Below are positions 47,801 through 58,600 of a stretch of DNA of 64,000 nt, piece by piece; positions within the stretch are counted from its first letter, which is position 1, and each line of letters opens with the position of its first letter. The stretch spans positions 18,964,001 to 19,028,000 of the forward strand of contig OZ005601.1 of NCBI GenBank assembly GCA_963930655.1. The letters are read 5' to 3'. Source of the stretch: Myrica gale (taxonomy: Eukaryota > Streptophyta > Magnoliopsida > Fagales > Myricaceae). Both the position numbers and the translations under genes were made by a program. Below the pieces are notes generated by a model. That model was not told the origin of the DNA and did no database searches. It saw nothing but the letters and a program-made list of their open reading frames with translations.

Positions 47801-49573
47801 GTAAAATCTTAGTGAAGTGATCTCACACAAAACTTTTGCGAGTATTTCTCCTCTTTCTACTAGGTTGATCTTCTTCTAGCTGATTAATAAGACCTTCATC
47901 TCCAAGAGAATGAGGAGAACTAACACACTCATCAATTGGGTTAGATGCCGATGGACCACCAATACCGGGGGAAGACCCCATATTTGTAGTAGGTGTAGCA
48001 CTAATAGAATCCATCTGACACAAAACACATTTGATATTCAATTCATTAATTTCATTTCAGTAACAATTAATTGCAAAATGACTCAATCTATCTAACTCTA
48101 ACAACTATGTTCACAACCTAAAATATCTAAACATAAACAACAAAATGAAATTCTATCTAACTCTAACAGCTATGTTCACAACCTAAATCATCTAAACATA
48201 AACAACAAAATTAAATTAAATATAAAGTCTAAATTAGCTAAGCATCATGCATCAAACTCCAAACTGAAAGCCCAACAACATAAAAGCAAAGTCCAAAGTC
48301 CAACAGAAAATTGATTCAATTGAGTGTAATAAGTTGAAATAACAACCCATATCAGTGCCCAAACAGATACGATTTGGAAGCAATCTAACAGCAATGGTTC
48401 AATTTCTTTGTCTAAACAATTAAGCAATCCAACAGAAATGGTCCAGCAGAATCAGCAGATACAATTAGTGCCCCTTCGTGATTCTCCAAACAATAAGCAA
48501 TTAAACATCACAGAATCATAAATTAAGCAATCCAATTGACTAACTACCATAATAAATTAAGCAATCCAACTGTACCCGAAATACTACAAATGAAGCAATC
48601 CAACAGATTAATAAAACCATAAACGACCCTATGTCCCTATCAGCTCATTACTTCTGTGCAAAAGTACAGAATATCTGGATTATCAACTGATCTTGAACTT
48701 CCGTCTCTCATGTTTGATAAATCTAACTAATTCAGAGTAGAGAATAACGACATGCATGAAAGCAAGGAGAGGAGCCCCATTAGAACTAACTATTTCAGTG
48801 AGGCCCATAGCCTTGACAAAGCATTCTTCCATGTCAAAATCACTGAAGATTTAGAGAACACAATTCTAATGAAAACGGACACATCCAACAACCAAAATTG
48901 TCTTCACCATCTATTGCAAAATAAATAGCTTAAGGAAGAAAAAAAAAACACAGAGAACGGCATGGTGGTGACAAAGCCGTGACTGTGGCATACCTTAATA
49001 ACGGCTGAGGCCTGAGGGAGAGAATCGGGCCAATCGTGAGCACCGGTGGCTGAGGCTTGACTGCTTGAGGGAGAGAGGACCAATCCAGCAGGGAGGGTGG
49101 AGGGCGAGTGAGAGAGGGAGAGAGAAGTACAGCACACGGGTGGCTGAGGAAGAGAGGACGGCAGGAGGAGAAGGCTGAACCGCTGAAGGCTGAAACGCTG
49201 GGGGTTGAGTCGCTGACGGCAAGAGGAGAAGGCTGAACCACTGAAGGCGCCGCAGGGTCGGGACTCAGGAGAATGGGAGGAGGAGGCTGGAGGAGGAGTG
49301 AAATTAGGTCAAAGGTCGACTTAGAGTTAGAGGAGTTGTGTTTTTTTTTAAATAACAGGGCTCAAAACGGTACCGTTTTGAGCCCTGAATTTTCTTTTAA
49401 AAATTGATATGCCGGAACCGGAAATTCCGGCAATTCCGCCGGAATTTCCGGTTTCGGTGTTTTGGAAATATGCGATCCGGTTCCGGTACCGGAAGTGACC
49501 GGAATACCAGAACCGATACCGAAACCGGATGTTCCGGTTAAAACCGGAACATTTGCACAACCTTACTTTGGGC
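44814..49573 (-). mobile_element. Autonomous-type hAT element, nearly intact
   Basis: The element 44,822-49,565 has ends taagggtgggcaccgg and, in inverse, taaggttgtgcaaatg. A perfect 8-bp duplication ctttgggc flanks it (44,814-44,821; 49,566-49,573), so it is a fairly young insertion. Both subterminal regions (44,830-44,990; 49,410-49,550) are packed with accggaa/ttccggt motifs, likely transposase-binding sites. It encodes one large transposase on the minus strand. The 48,900-49,330 part is a GC-richer low-complexity stretch in the presumed promoter/leader side. It lies between the FAP2-type promoter and the G-alpha gene. Confidence 0.92.
45843..48014 (-). CDS. hAT transposase (BED finger, one in-frame TGA)
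   Basis: From the ATG at 48,014, just after an acceptor-like ttttgtgtcag, one frame runs to the stop at 45,843, about 723 codons, broken only by a TGA (47,823-47,825). There the family has the Trp of the BED finger (SFVWDHFTKI); the finger goes on with CHHCKAK and HGTSGMRSHLKRC. The RNase H-like core has CFTTDTWTS, LTITVDNATSND and MRCSAHILNLIVQEGL, with a DUF4413 region in the middle. The C-terminal hAT dimerisation block reads DVLAIPITTVPSESAFSTSG. It belongs to the plant RICESLEEPER/DAYSLEEPER-like group. A protein restarting at 47,711 would lack the finger. Confidence 0.9.
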
Positions 49574-50344
49574 GTGGAAATGGGGTCTCAACAGGTCCAC
49601 CTCACGAGGTGGTAGGTAATATTAGGCATATTCTGACTGGCGTGTTTGATCATACACTCGCCTTATTCTCTTTATTTTATCAGCCCTGTAGCTGTCAGCA
49701 AAGTATACACTGAATGTGATGTCAAAGATGGAGTTGCTTAAACAAGTCCTCTCGTGTCACATATCAGAACACGGGGCAGTCAACTGCCCTCCATTTCCCA
49801 AATTTATTACAGAGAAAGTAATAAATAAAATAAAATTTTATAAGAATTAATGTAAAAAATAGAGAAAAAATTATTTGAAAAAAAATATTATATGTTGATT
49901 CTAATAAAAATAGACATTTTGATAAATAAAAAATGAGAGATTATTTTATTATTATTTAACTAAAATTTTTATAATTTGGTCTAAAGCCATCACAAGTAGC
50001 ATTTAAACACGTAACACATGATTTTGTAAAGGAAATAGCCGATTGTTTTGAACTGACACCAATGCCAGCTGGCGGTGGAGAACCCAAAGCAGCCCCACCT
50101 GTCGGATAATAGAATGCCAGGAGGAGAGAGACGAATCTAATGCCTGTCCAGTAGCAAATCTGGTCTAATCGAAGTGCTACAAAGGGAGGTGTACTGACAG
50201 AATAGTCAGACATTGTCTCCAAGAGAGTCAAAGTTGGAGAATTGTCATTAGTGGCCACCGAACCAGCTGGAGAATTGAACTAAAAGGCCGCTGATTTAAG
50301 GCATGCAGCGGCACTGAACTGTCTGTCCCAGAATTTGCCCGCAG
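49574..50344. other. Spacer, possibly LINE-derived on the right
   Basis: 49,574-49,950 shows nothing beyond AT-rich sequence. 49,956-50,258 has a minus-strand frame (TGIRFVSLLLAFYYPTGGAA) that may be the tail of the adjoining LINE ORF1, but without a recognisable motif. Confidence 0.35.
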
Positions 50345-51215
50345 TCAAGGACCAAACTGAGTTTTTAGATTGAGATTTGCATCAATAGGACAAAGAAAGT
50401 AGTATGGCCTAAACGACAACATCGGTAACAGAAAGTCTGACAACTTCTCATACTGAAACCGAATAAGAGCATTCGGAAGATGTGGGCGAGGGAGAGAAAA
50501 TTCATCCTTGAGTGGAAGGGAAGCATCATGGCTAACCTTAATCCTGAAAAAAACGTTTACAAGAAACACCTACTGGAAGAGGCTCCATATCAAGCAAATG
50601 GCCAATCGATACACCAATATCTCTAATATTGTTACGATTCATGCTAGCCATTGGAAGCCCATGCAACTGGATCCAAAACGTAGCCAAAGAAAAGTCCATC
50701 TCGTCTAAAGTCATTTCGGGCTTCCAGTGTTGTAAAACCAGAAGATGACCCTTAAAATTCCAAGGAGAAAGATGAAGCACCTTTTCTTTATCTTGGCATC
50801 GAGAGAAGCGAAAGAAAAATGTTGAATGTTCCATAGCCTCAATCTGAAGTCCCACTGCAAATTTCCAGACGGAATAGATAATGCCCATAATTTTTTTACA
50901 GCAGGGAGGCGTGATCTTTAAAGGGGATTCTAAGACCGGTGGATGTCATTTCTTATGGTAGTGCATCTACAGATTGGCGCATCCCTTCGATTATTGCAGA
51001 TATTTTGCACCTGAATTGTAGCCACAGATTTTGGTCTTTTAACCATGTAAAAGCGTAATGTTAATTCGGTTGCCCATCAACTTGCTAGTTGGGCTTTAGT
51101 CGAAAATCTTGTTGAAAATATCATTTCCTTTGTTATTTCAGTTTCTATTCTCACATGTGACAACTCGAGAATTCCACCTTGAGTTGTTCTCTGATAAAGT
51201 TTATTAAAAAAAAAA

Positions 51216-52191
51216 GGGTTAATGTCCTTTTTAGTCCCTAGGTTTTGGGGCGGTGTTCTTTTTAGTCCCTAGGTTTTATTTTTGTTCAAAACAGTCCCTA
51301 GGTTATTTACGTTTGTCTTTTTAGTCCTTCCGTCCAATTCCGTCACTCCCGAGCCCAGTCAGCTAACGGCGGGACGCGTCACACCCAATAGAATTTTGTC
51401 ACGTGTACTATTTTAAAAAAAAAAAAAAAATTTCCACATGTTTAAAAAAAAAAAAAAAAAAAAAACCAAAAGAAGAGAGATACCCCTGTGGCCACCACCG
51501 AACGGGGAGCCCAGAGTTGGGCTCCTCGTCGACGGGGGTGGCCGGGGGCACTCACCCCGGTGACGGGGAGCCCAGATCTGGGCTCCCCGTCTGGCCACCG
51601 ACGAGCGGGAGCCCAGATCTGGGCTCCCCGTCGACGGTGGTGGCCGGGGGCTCCCCGTCTGGCCACCCCCGTTCGCGCGAGGGGTGGCCTCCCTGGCCAC
51701 CACCGAGCGACGGGGAGCCCAGATCTGGGCTCCCCGTCTGGCCACCGACGAGCGGGAGCCCAGATCTGGGCTCCCCGTTGACGGTGGTGGCCGGGGGCTC
51801 CCCGTCGGGCCACCCCCATTCGCGGGCGACGGGGAGGTGGCCACGGCTCCCCTGGGCTCCCCGTCGCTCGGTGGTGGCCAGGGAGGCCACCCTTCGCCGG
51901 CGACGGGGAGGTGGCCACGGCTCCCTTCTTTTGGTTTTTGGTTTTTTTTTTTTAAAAAAAACATGTGGAAATTGTTTTTTTTTTTAAAAAAAAGAATAAT
52001 ACACGTGACAAAATTCTATTGGGTGTGACGTGTCCCGCCGTTAGCTGACTGGGCTCGGGAGTGACGGAATTGGACGGAAGGACTAAAAAGACAAACGTAA
52101 ATAACCTAGGGACTGTTTTGAACAAAAATAAAACCTAGGGACTAAAAAGAACACCGCCCCAAAACCTAGGGACTAAAAAGGACATTAACCC
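51216..52191. mobile_element. 976-bp Mutator-type element with GC-rich core
   Basis: The element starts gggttaatgtcctttttagt, and its right end is the exact inverse. The ~200-bp arms differ at only a few bases, so the insertion is recent. It sits within a poly(A) run, so a 9-bp duplication would be all A and cannot be told from the tail. Arms are followed by A/T runs and then by the core at 51,480-51,930. No transposase. Long arms of this type suggest a Mutator-like (MULE) non-autonomous element. Confidence 0.75.
51480..51930. repeat. GC-rich palindromic tandem repeat core
   Basis: Five palindromes of the type gagcccagatctgggctccc lie near 51,506, 51,566, 51,609, 51,713 and 51,756. Most of the core is a 147-bp unit present twice (from 51,562 and from 51,709). 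The core is far richer in GC than its surroundings and, by accident of symmetry, open in several frames on both strands. I do not consider those frames genes. Confidence 0.8.
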
Positions 52192-53403
52192 AAAAAAAAA
52201 AGATAATGCCCATAGTGACATTTTTGCTTGGAGGTTTGAGACCAACGAGTTTACCAATGAGGACTTTACTAGAAGAATCCTGTGCGAGGGCCAGATCCAA
52301 TGATAGAGAGAATCCCAAGAAAGATCCTCATTTTTTGAGTAATCAGATCCACCGCAGCACTCGGGTCTGATATTCGGAGTAAAACCACTACCCCGGGAAC
52401 GCAGGCCAATGAAGTATCAAAATACCACCCAAGAAGAACACCACGTAAACAAGAACAGGACAGAAATAGTTGGATATGGTCGAGAGGAGTGAACAGATCT
52501 AATGGGGAGAGGGAGAAGGAGACAGAGAGCAGGGGGAAGCCGGCATACTAAGGTTAAAGAAGAACAAAGAAGGATCGGAGTAATAGGGAGAAGGAAACCC
52601 TAAGGGAGAGAGAGATGAAAACTCTCGGTTTACTGAGAAGGCATCCCTCTACTTGTGTTAATTATGAATAAAAGGAAACTATTTCAATTCAACTAGTTAG
52701 TAACAATGTTTGCATGCATGATTTAGCTTGATCAGTAGCCTCCATAAATTCTATTGAAGCCTCCTAACTTAAAAGCTCCCCCAAATCCGCACAAGCATAA
52801 ATGTATTGGCATAGCCACTCCACCGTGCATGCAGGCCTTATAGACACCGGCGGAGCCAGAAATAGATATTTGGGAGGGCCAACTTTGTATAATAATAATT
52901 GTTTATTTATTTAATTTAATAGAACTATATAGTATAAAAACATGTATTAAGGTTATATTTATATTTTAAGACATAATGATGCTATTATTAGGTTATTGAC
53001 TTAGATATATAGTTTCGGGGTAGTTATTAACAAAGATCATGAATTATAAATAATAGTTTTATCCTTAAAATACACAATTTATAATATTCACTTTTTTTCA
53101 AGTTACATTTGTAGACAAAATAGCATTAGGGTTGTTCATAGGTTAGTAGCGGTGTGCCGGTTAACTGGCACCGCCATCGGTCACCGTTCCCCGCTTAGTA
53201 GTGAGAGCGGGGCCGATTGTCATTTTCACTAGGCGGTGAAAATGGCGAAATCGCCCACCGCTGGGTAGTTCACCACCACCACCATATTTTTAAATTATAT
53301 AAGCTAGGGAGAGAGAGGTACTGGAGAGAGAGAGAGAGAGAGAGTGGGAGAGAGTGACAGATAAGAGGGAGAGAAAGAGATGAAACGTGAAAGAGAGGGA
53401 AAG

Positions 53404-53612
53404 GGAGACATGTTTGGTTTAGTTTTGAAAATATTTTTTGTGTTTGTTTTTTTGGAGTTAGTGTAGATTCTTTTGATATTGGTGAAAATTTTATTAAAAA
53501 TTTGTTGGAATTTGTAAAAGTTGGATTGGTGAAAAAGTATTGAAATTGATAAAAAAATGATTGTGGAAAATTTTTGAAATTTTTTTGAGACCAAACCAAA
53601 CATTGCCAGAGA
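53404..53612. mobile_element. MITE, about 210 bp, second copy
   Basis: Ends catgtttggtttagttttga and gagaccaaaccaaacattg are inverted repeats. The interior (tgatattggtgaaaatttta, gttggaatttgtaaaag) matches 38,135-38,345. It lies inside the non-autonomous hAT element. Confidence 0.6.
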
Positions 53613-54339
53613 GGTAAGAGAGAGAGAGGGAGAGTGAGAAAGAGGGGTAGTGGGAGAGAGAGGAGGAGATAGAGTTGGAGAATTCAATTTCTAAATATTC
53701 TCTCGTTATCATTTACCACCCAAAGACCAAAGTTCCTAACAAATTAACAATTTTCAAATTTAAATAGAGTTGGGGAATTCAAATTCAAATGGAAACAAAA
53801 TCTCACCTAAAAATTCTCTCCTTATCACCGAAAATTCTTAATTTACATTTAAAGAGTTATAATGGGAAAAAAAATCAATTTTGGATTGAAAACTATCCAT
53901 CTCTCATATTAAAGGATGATTTTAAAATGTCTATTAATGAATATATTGATTGTTTCTTTAAATATATAGTCAACTAATTAATTAATAGATATTTTATTTT
54001 ATAATTTATCATAATGTATTTGAAAATTTATTAATGAATTTTTTATTTGTAATTGATGTATTTGGAAACTCATTAATGAGAATTTTATTTGGTCCAATTT
54101 AATAAGGTTTTATTTTCATAATTGATCATAATAAATTTGGTAACTCATTAAGAGCATTTTATTATGTAATGAATTATAATGAATTTGAAAATCTGGACAT
54201 TTTATTTCGTAATTGATTTTACAAAGATATGAGGTAGTTAGACACTAGTATTGTAGAATATTTCTAAACTAATTTTTAAAATTTTCGGTTAGGTATTTTC
54301 TCTCCCTCGCGCTCCAGCATCTCTCTCTCACGAGTCACA

Positions 54340-54522
54340 GTCTTACCTCTCTATCTCTCTCTCTCTCCCTCCCGCACCTCTCTCTCTCTCCTCATCCCTC
54401 TTGGCAGTTATCTCTCTCTCTCCTCGTCCCTCTTGGCAGTTCTCTCTCTCTCTCCTCGTCCCTCTTGGTAGTTCTCTCTCTCTCACTCACTCACTCACTC
54501 ACTCACTCACTTCACTTGGCCG
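54340..54522. repeat. CT-rich array with 31-bp units and (CACT)n
   Basis: A unit with ctctcctcgtccctcttggc occurs three times from about 54,390, followed by a run of tcac repeats to about 54,520. Confidence 0.8.
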
Positions 54523-54974
54523 ATTAATCGCCACCGGCACCGTTAGACACCGATCACTAGTGTAACCAGTGCTGAAGGCGATTGAGGTTTTGAGGAAACC
54601 ACCTTAGGCGGTGGCAGTGCCGTAGAGGCCATAATCGCCATCGGCACCGTCGATGCACAGACCTAAATAGCAAAAACAGAGATAAAAATAAAGTGAGTGT
54701 TTGAAGAGCTCAAGAAAAATAAAAGTACTCAGCACATTATGAGTTTTATTGTTAAATATAGTCACAAGAAAAAAAAAAAATTATCTAAAAAACCTTTGAT
54801 TTTTTTTTTAAATTACAAATTTGTTAAGATTCAAACTAAATCTTGAAATTTAACAAAAACATGTAATTTCAAATATTTAAAGAACTTGAATATTAATTTT
54901 TATAAAAATTATAGATATAGAAAGCAAAGTGGGGCTTTAAAATTTTTGGGCCCAAACTGCACTCCAGCCCCGTG

Positions 54975-55606
54975 AGGTGGCTGTATCAAGGAGAGTTTAT
55001 TGTATTTTTCTAATTTTGTTTTGTTTGGGTTTTGAATTTTTATAATGTCTTGTTAATTTTAATTTTATTTATGTTCAAGTACTGTGACATACTTTATGAT
55101 CATATATTAACACTGCATTAATTTTATTATAAATCTAGACAAAAATAGTATAAGTATAATCTAAACCTACACAGTTATTTGTCAATTATAGAAACCAAGC
55201 CATGTTTTTCAAATCTCTTCAAAACCCTCGCAATGAATTTTAAATATCCGTTTAAACAATTAGTGCCAGAAGTCTAAAAATTTGCCGGTCCAACTCATCT
55301 AATAATAAAGAATAGAAATTAATGAGCTCGTTTCTCGTTTCTTGTTTTTTTTGGTGGCATTTTACATGAAGACAACGGGAAAACAGCTTTGTTTTTCCCA
55401 TTCATGGGGCATTCTGGAACGTTAAACAATTTTAAAAGCTTTCATGAAGCATATAACTTGGAACAAAATCTAACTGGAACTGAATGCTAATATCAACGAG
55501 CGGAGTAGATATTTACTATTCAGTCCACTTGGCGTTAATGCCCAAAATCTGAAGTAGTTCTTCAATTAACAAAACATGTTCTTTCCCCTAAGATCTTGCT
55601 TTGTCG
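54975..55606. other. 3' flank of the G-alpha gene
   Basis: AT-rich sequence with no separate gene. It must contain the G-alpha 3' UTR and polyadenylation site. Confidence 0.5.
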
Positions 55607-58600
55607 TCACAACAAGCCAGCCTCGAAGAGATTCCTCCGTCTCAAAGTCTCGTCTACGAGCTTGAAAGTCTTCTTAACGAGCTTCTGATCAAGAGCTGTA
55701 GTCCTGTAGATCTTGAAGACCCGGTCTACACAATCAGGAGCAGTGCTCTGAAAGTACAACTCCTCAAATTTTTTCTTCACAAACCTGATTTTTCAGATAT
55801 TTAGAATGTCAAGTTTCTAATCTAAAAGTCAAAACAATATGAAGGTTCTAAAATTTCTAGACACATCAGTGACAGAAGTACCGGAGTTCCACACAGAAGG
55901 TTAGAGAGCTGCGAAGACTAACCAACAAGCATTTTGCACAACATATCTGCTTCTCTATCCTTACATGTTGCATTTTTTTTTACTATTGTTCCTAGTACAG
56001 TTTGGATTGGCAGATGGATACGTTTCCCGATTTCTGTCAGAGATTCAAGTTCCTTGACTTACCACATATTTACAAAAGAGAAATTTCAAGTGCTCGGAGT
56101 TTACCTCAGCCTCACCCAAGGTTCTTATTATTTTTTCTGACAAAAAAGGACCAGGAATATGTAAATGCTTACTCATATGCATGTTCAATCTCTTGTTTTC
56201 CCGTAGAATCTGGCTGGTAGTCCTTGAACCATTCACATACATTTAGTGGCACCTAAAGAATGTGGATCATTAAAGATTCATAAAAAAATTATTATGTTTC
56301 AGCAAATAACAAGTTCTGCATTATTCTTCCGACTTACTTGTAAAACCTTCTGCTCAAATATATCGAACTTGTTTAAAAAAAGCATGAAGGATGTTTTCTG
56401 CAGACAAACAGGTTGAAAAAGAAATCTTCACTGCCTAAAATATAAAGCTCATAACAAGGCATTATGCTTGTGCGTGTGTGCATATTTCATATACATAGAT
56501 ACATATATTTCTCTCTCTCTCTCTCTAATATATATATATATATATATATACTATAGAGAGAGAGACAGAGAAAGAGTTTTGGAAAAGAACTCTTCAACAG
56601 ATATTTGTATAGCTATATTCATTTGTGTGTGTGTGTGTGTATTTACAATAGATGCAAAACAGAAGTGGTATAAAAGAAAACCTCGAAACAGGGTTGCTTG
56701 AGGACCCAGTCAAAGAGTTCCTTAGTCTCCATCATTCTGTTCTTGCTTTCATTCTCAAAAAGAGTTTGATCATACCTGAAACGGAAGTGTTAGTTTAAGT
56801 TTTCTTCAGCTTTACACGTTTTAATATTGTAACGCTCATCTTAGACATTATAAGATATGAGTGGGCAATTGTGCCAATCAGAGTCTAGTTGACAATGCTC
56901 TGAGCTATCCCTTTTGGTTCTCTTTTATGATTCCAACTAATTGAAGACCAATACAGAGTAACCTTTCCGAATGAAAACTACTACCCCATGGAAAATAGAA
57001 TGCGGAAGTGGTTATCAAAAAATTTAAGTAATTTTTTGTTTCATACAAGTTGGTCAAACATTTAAAGTAGAAAATGGCACACCAAAAGCCCCAAGAAGAA
57101 TTCTTTGGAACTTAGTTAACACGCATATTGATTACAATGAACAGAGAAATAAAAAAATGCGATTCAAATGGAATTGTTTGAGCCCATCTTACATGTCACC
57201 TTCCCTTCCAAACAAAAAATAAAACAAAGGAACTTAGAAAGAAGGAAAAGCGAAAAAGAATGTCTTGGCCTTATCTAGCAAGCTCTTCTGGCTAACATAC
57301 AGTTAAGAGAGAATATCAGGGCCAAGATATGGCCAAATATATCCAAGAAAAGTAATGGTTTTTTTAATCAGAGAGAGCCTCAAATACGATCATGCTAAAT
57401 GCATATGATTATAACATCATTTTAAGCAACAGTGGACTTACTCGCTTATGGCAGCACAAAAAATTACAGCTGTAACACCTTCAAATAGATGGATCCATTT
57501 CCTCCTTTCATTTCTCTGCCCTCCAACATCAAAGAGTCTATATACTTCACCGCTTTTCTTATTTTCTCCAACAGGACTGCCAGTCGCCAAATATTGCGTC
57601 AACGATTGTCTTTTTGATAAAAATACTAAGGAAAAAATGCACTTTTCGCCTACCAACTATTGAGGTATTGACACATTACACCCCTAACTATCAATTTCGT
57701 AATATCTCGCCAGTCAACTATCACCTTTGTACCCTCCGCAGTTAGTTTAAATGGAAATTAATATTTTAGTTCAGTGAAATGATGAATTTACCCCTAAAAA
57801 ATATAATGCTAAAAAATTATGAGGGAAAAATCGACATCACACTTAATCAAACTATCAATTTCCATTTAAATTAACGGCGGAGAGTGCATAAACAGTTGGT
57901 ATTTTAGGGGTGAAATATAATAAAATCGATATTTCAGGATACAAAGTTTCAAAACTCTAATAATCGGTGTGCGAAAAGTGTATTTAACCCAAATACTTAA
58001 ATAATATGAGTCCTGGAGTTCAGGTTCTCAGCTTCACAAACAACAATATACAGTACATTCAAAAAATAAAACAAATTATTTCACACTACTTTGACAGCAT
58101 CCTCATCATTGAACTTTAATTTGTTCAAATGATGGAACTTGAATAAGAATTTTTAGATGGATGCAGAAGTTATAAGCTATGGAGGACAAAAGATTAGAGT
58201 CAAATATACTGCCTGGTCATCTTCGCCATGAAACACAAGGCAATATCAGGAAAAGAGCAAGTGGGTCAATTGATGAGGATTGATTAGAGAGTTGTTTCTT
58301 ATTTCAGATTATATCCGGATGCAACCTGCCCGTCAATTGAACAATATGGCAAGAAAGGATTATCAAGATAATTTGAAGTAGTGGATTAAGGGCACAAAAG
58401 CTTTCTTGAATGGAATTGTTTCTTAATATGATAGTTGGGAGTGTGGCACATGTTGCAATCTGGCTAGAAATAATCTTACCATATTGTTACAGGGAAAATT
58501 TGAAATAGAGAAGTATGTATATGGATTCCAACAGCCTATATTATATTTCCATGTAACTTGTGCTCATGTATGAATCGATTGTAAGCCATTTTGTAGCCGA

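Larger units (their letters stand above)
50876..52214 (+). mobile_element. 5'-truncated LINE tail with 14-bp duplication
   Basis: Between two perfect copies of agataatgcccata (50,876-50,889; 52,201-52,214) lies a plus-strand LINE 3' end: DWRIPSIIADILHLN, FNHVK and, after a one-base shift, RNVNSVAHQLASWAL, the RNase H-like end of some plant L1 ORF2s. A short UTR and a poly(A) run follow (51,206-51,215 and 52,192-52,200, separated by a later insertion). 5' truncation, poly(A) and a long duplication are the marks of target-primed reverse transcription. It is younger than the LINE it interrupts. Confidence 0.85.
50345..52330 (-). mobile_element. LINE ORF1 fragment, split by insertions
   Basis: The minus strand has DUF4283-type coding: DSSSKVLIGKLVGLKPPSKN at 52,202-52,300 and, beyond the insertion, LHLSPWNFKGHLLVLQHWKP and FWIQLHGLPMASMN (50,538-50,888), followed in a shifted frame by a CCHC-like knuckle. 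It is a plant L1-type ORF1 broken by at least one frameshift and by a second LINE tail inserted at 50,890. No ORF2 was seen to the left. Confidence 0.75.
53119..54673. mobile_element. Non-autonomous hAT element, 1.54 kb
   Basis: Ends tagggttgttcat (53,127) and gatgcacagaccta (to 54,665) are inverted repeats of the same style as the 4.7-kb hAT element. Flanks aatagcat (53,119-53,126) and aatagcaa (54,666-54,673) are an 8-bp duplication with one mismatch. Subterminal cggtgccggt/accggcaccg-type motifs occur at both ends (53,145-53,270; 54,520-54,660). The interior is AT-rich plus CT-repeats with no transposase. Confidence 0.75.
52848..54974. mobile_element. hAT-type relic with nested elements
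   Basis: Left end caccggcggagccag (52,848) and right end actccagccccgtg (to 54,974) are imperfect inverted repeats, with agggccaactttg and tttgggcccaaactg further in. The style is that of plant hAT elements with CACCGGCGGAGCCAG-like ends. No matching 8-bp duplication was found and no transposase remains, so the limits are moderate. It contains the hAT derivative at 53,127-54,665. Confidence 0.5.

Noticed and set aside
48904-49241. Overlapping minus-strand frames of 75-103 codons
   Set aside because: Ser/Pro-rich low-complexity translations of the 5' side of the hAT element; no known domain.
51403-52028. Long open frames on both strands, up to 194 codons
   Set aside because: They arise from the GC-rich palindromic tandem core of a transposable element; the peptides are repetitive and frame-symmetric.
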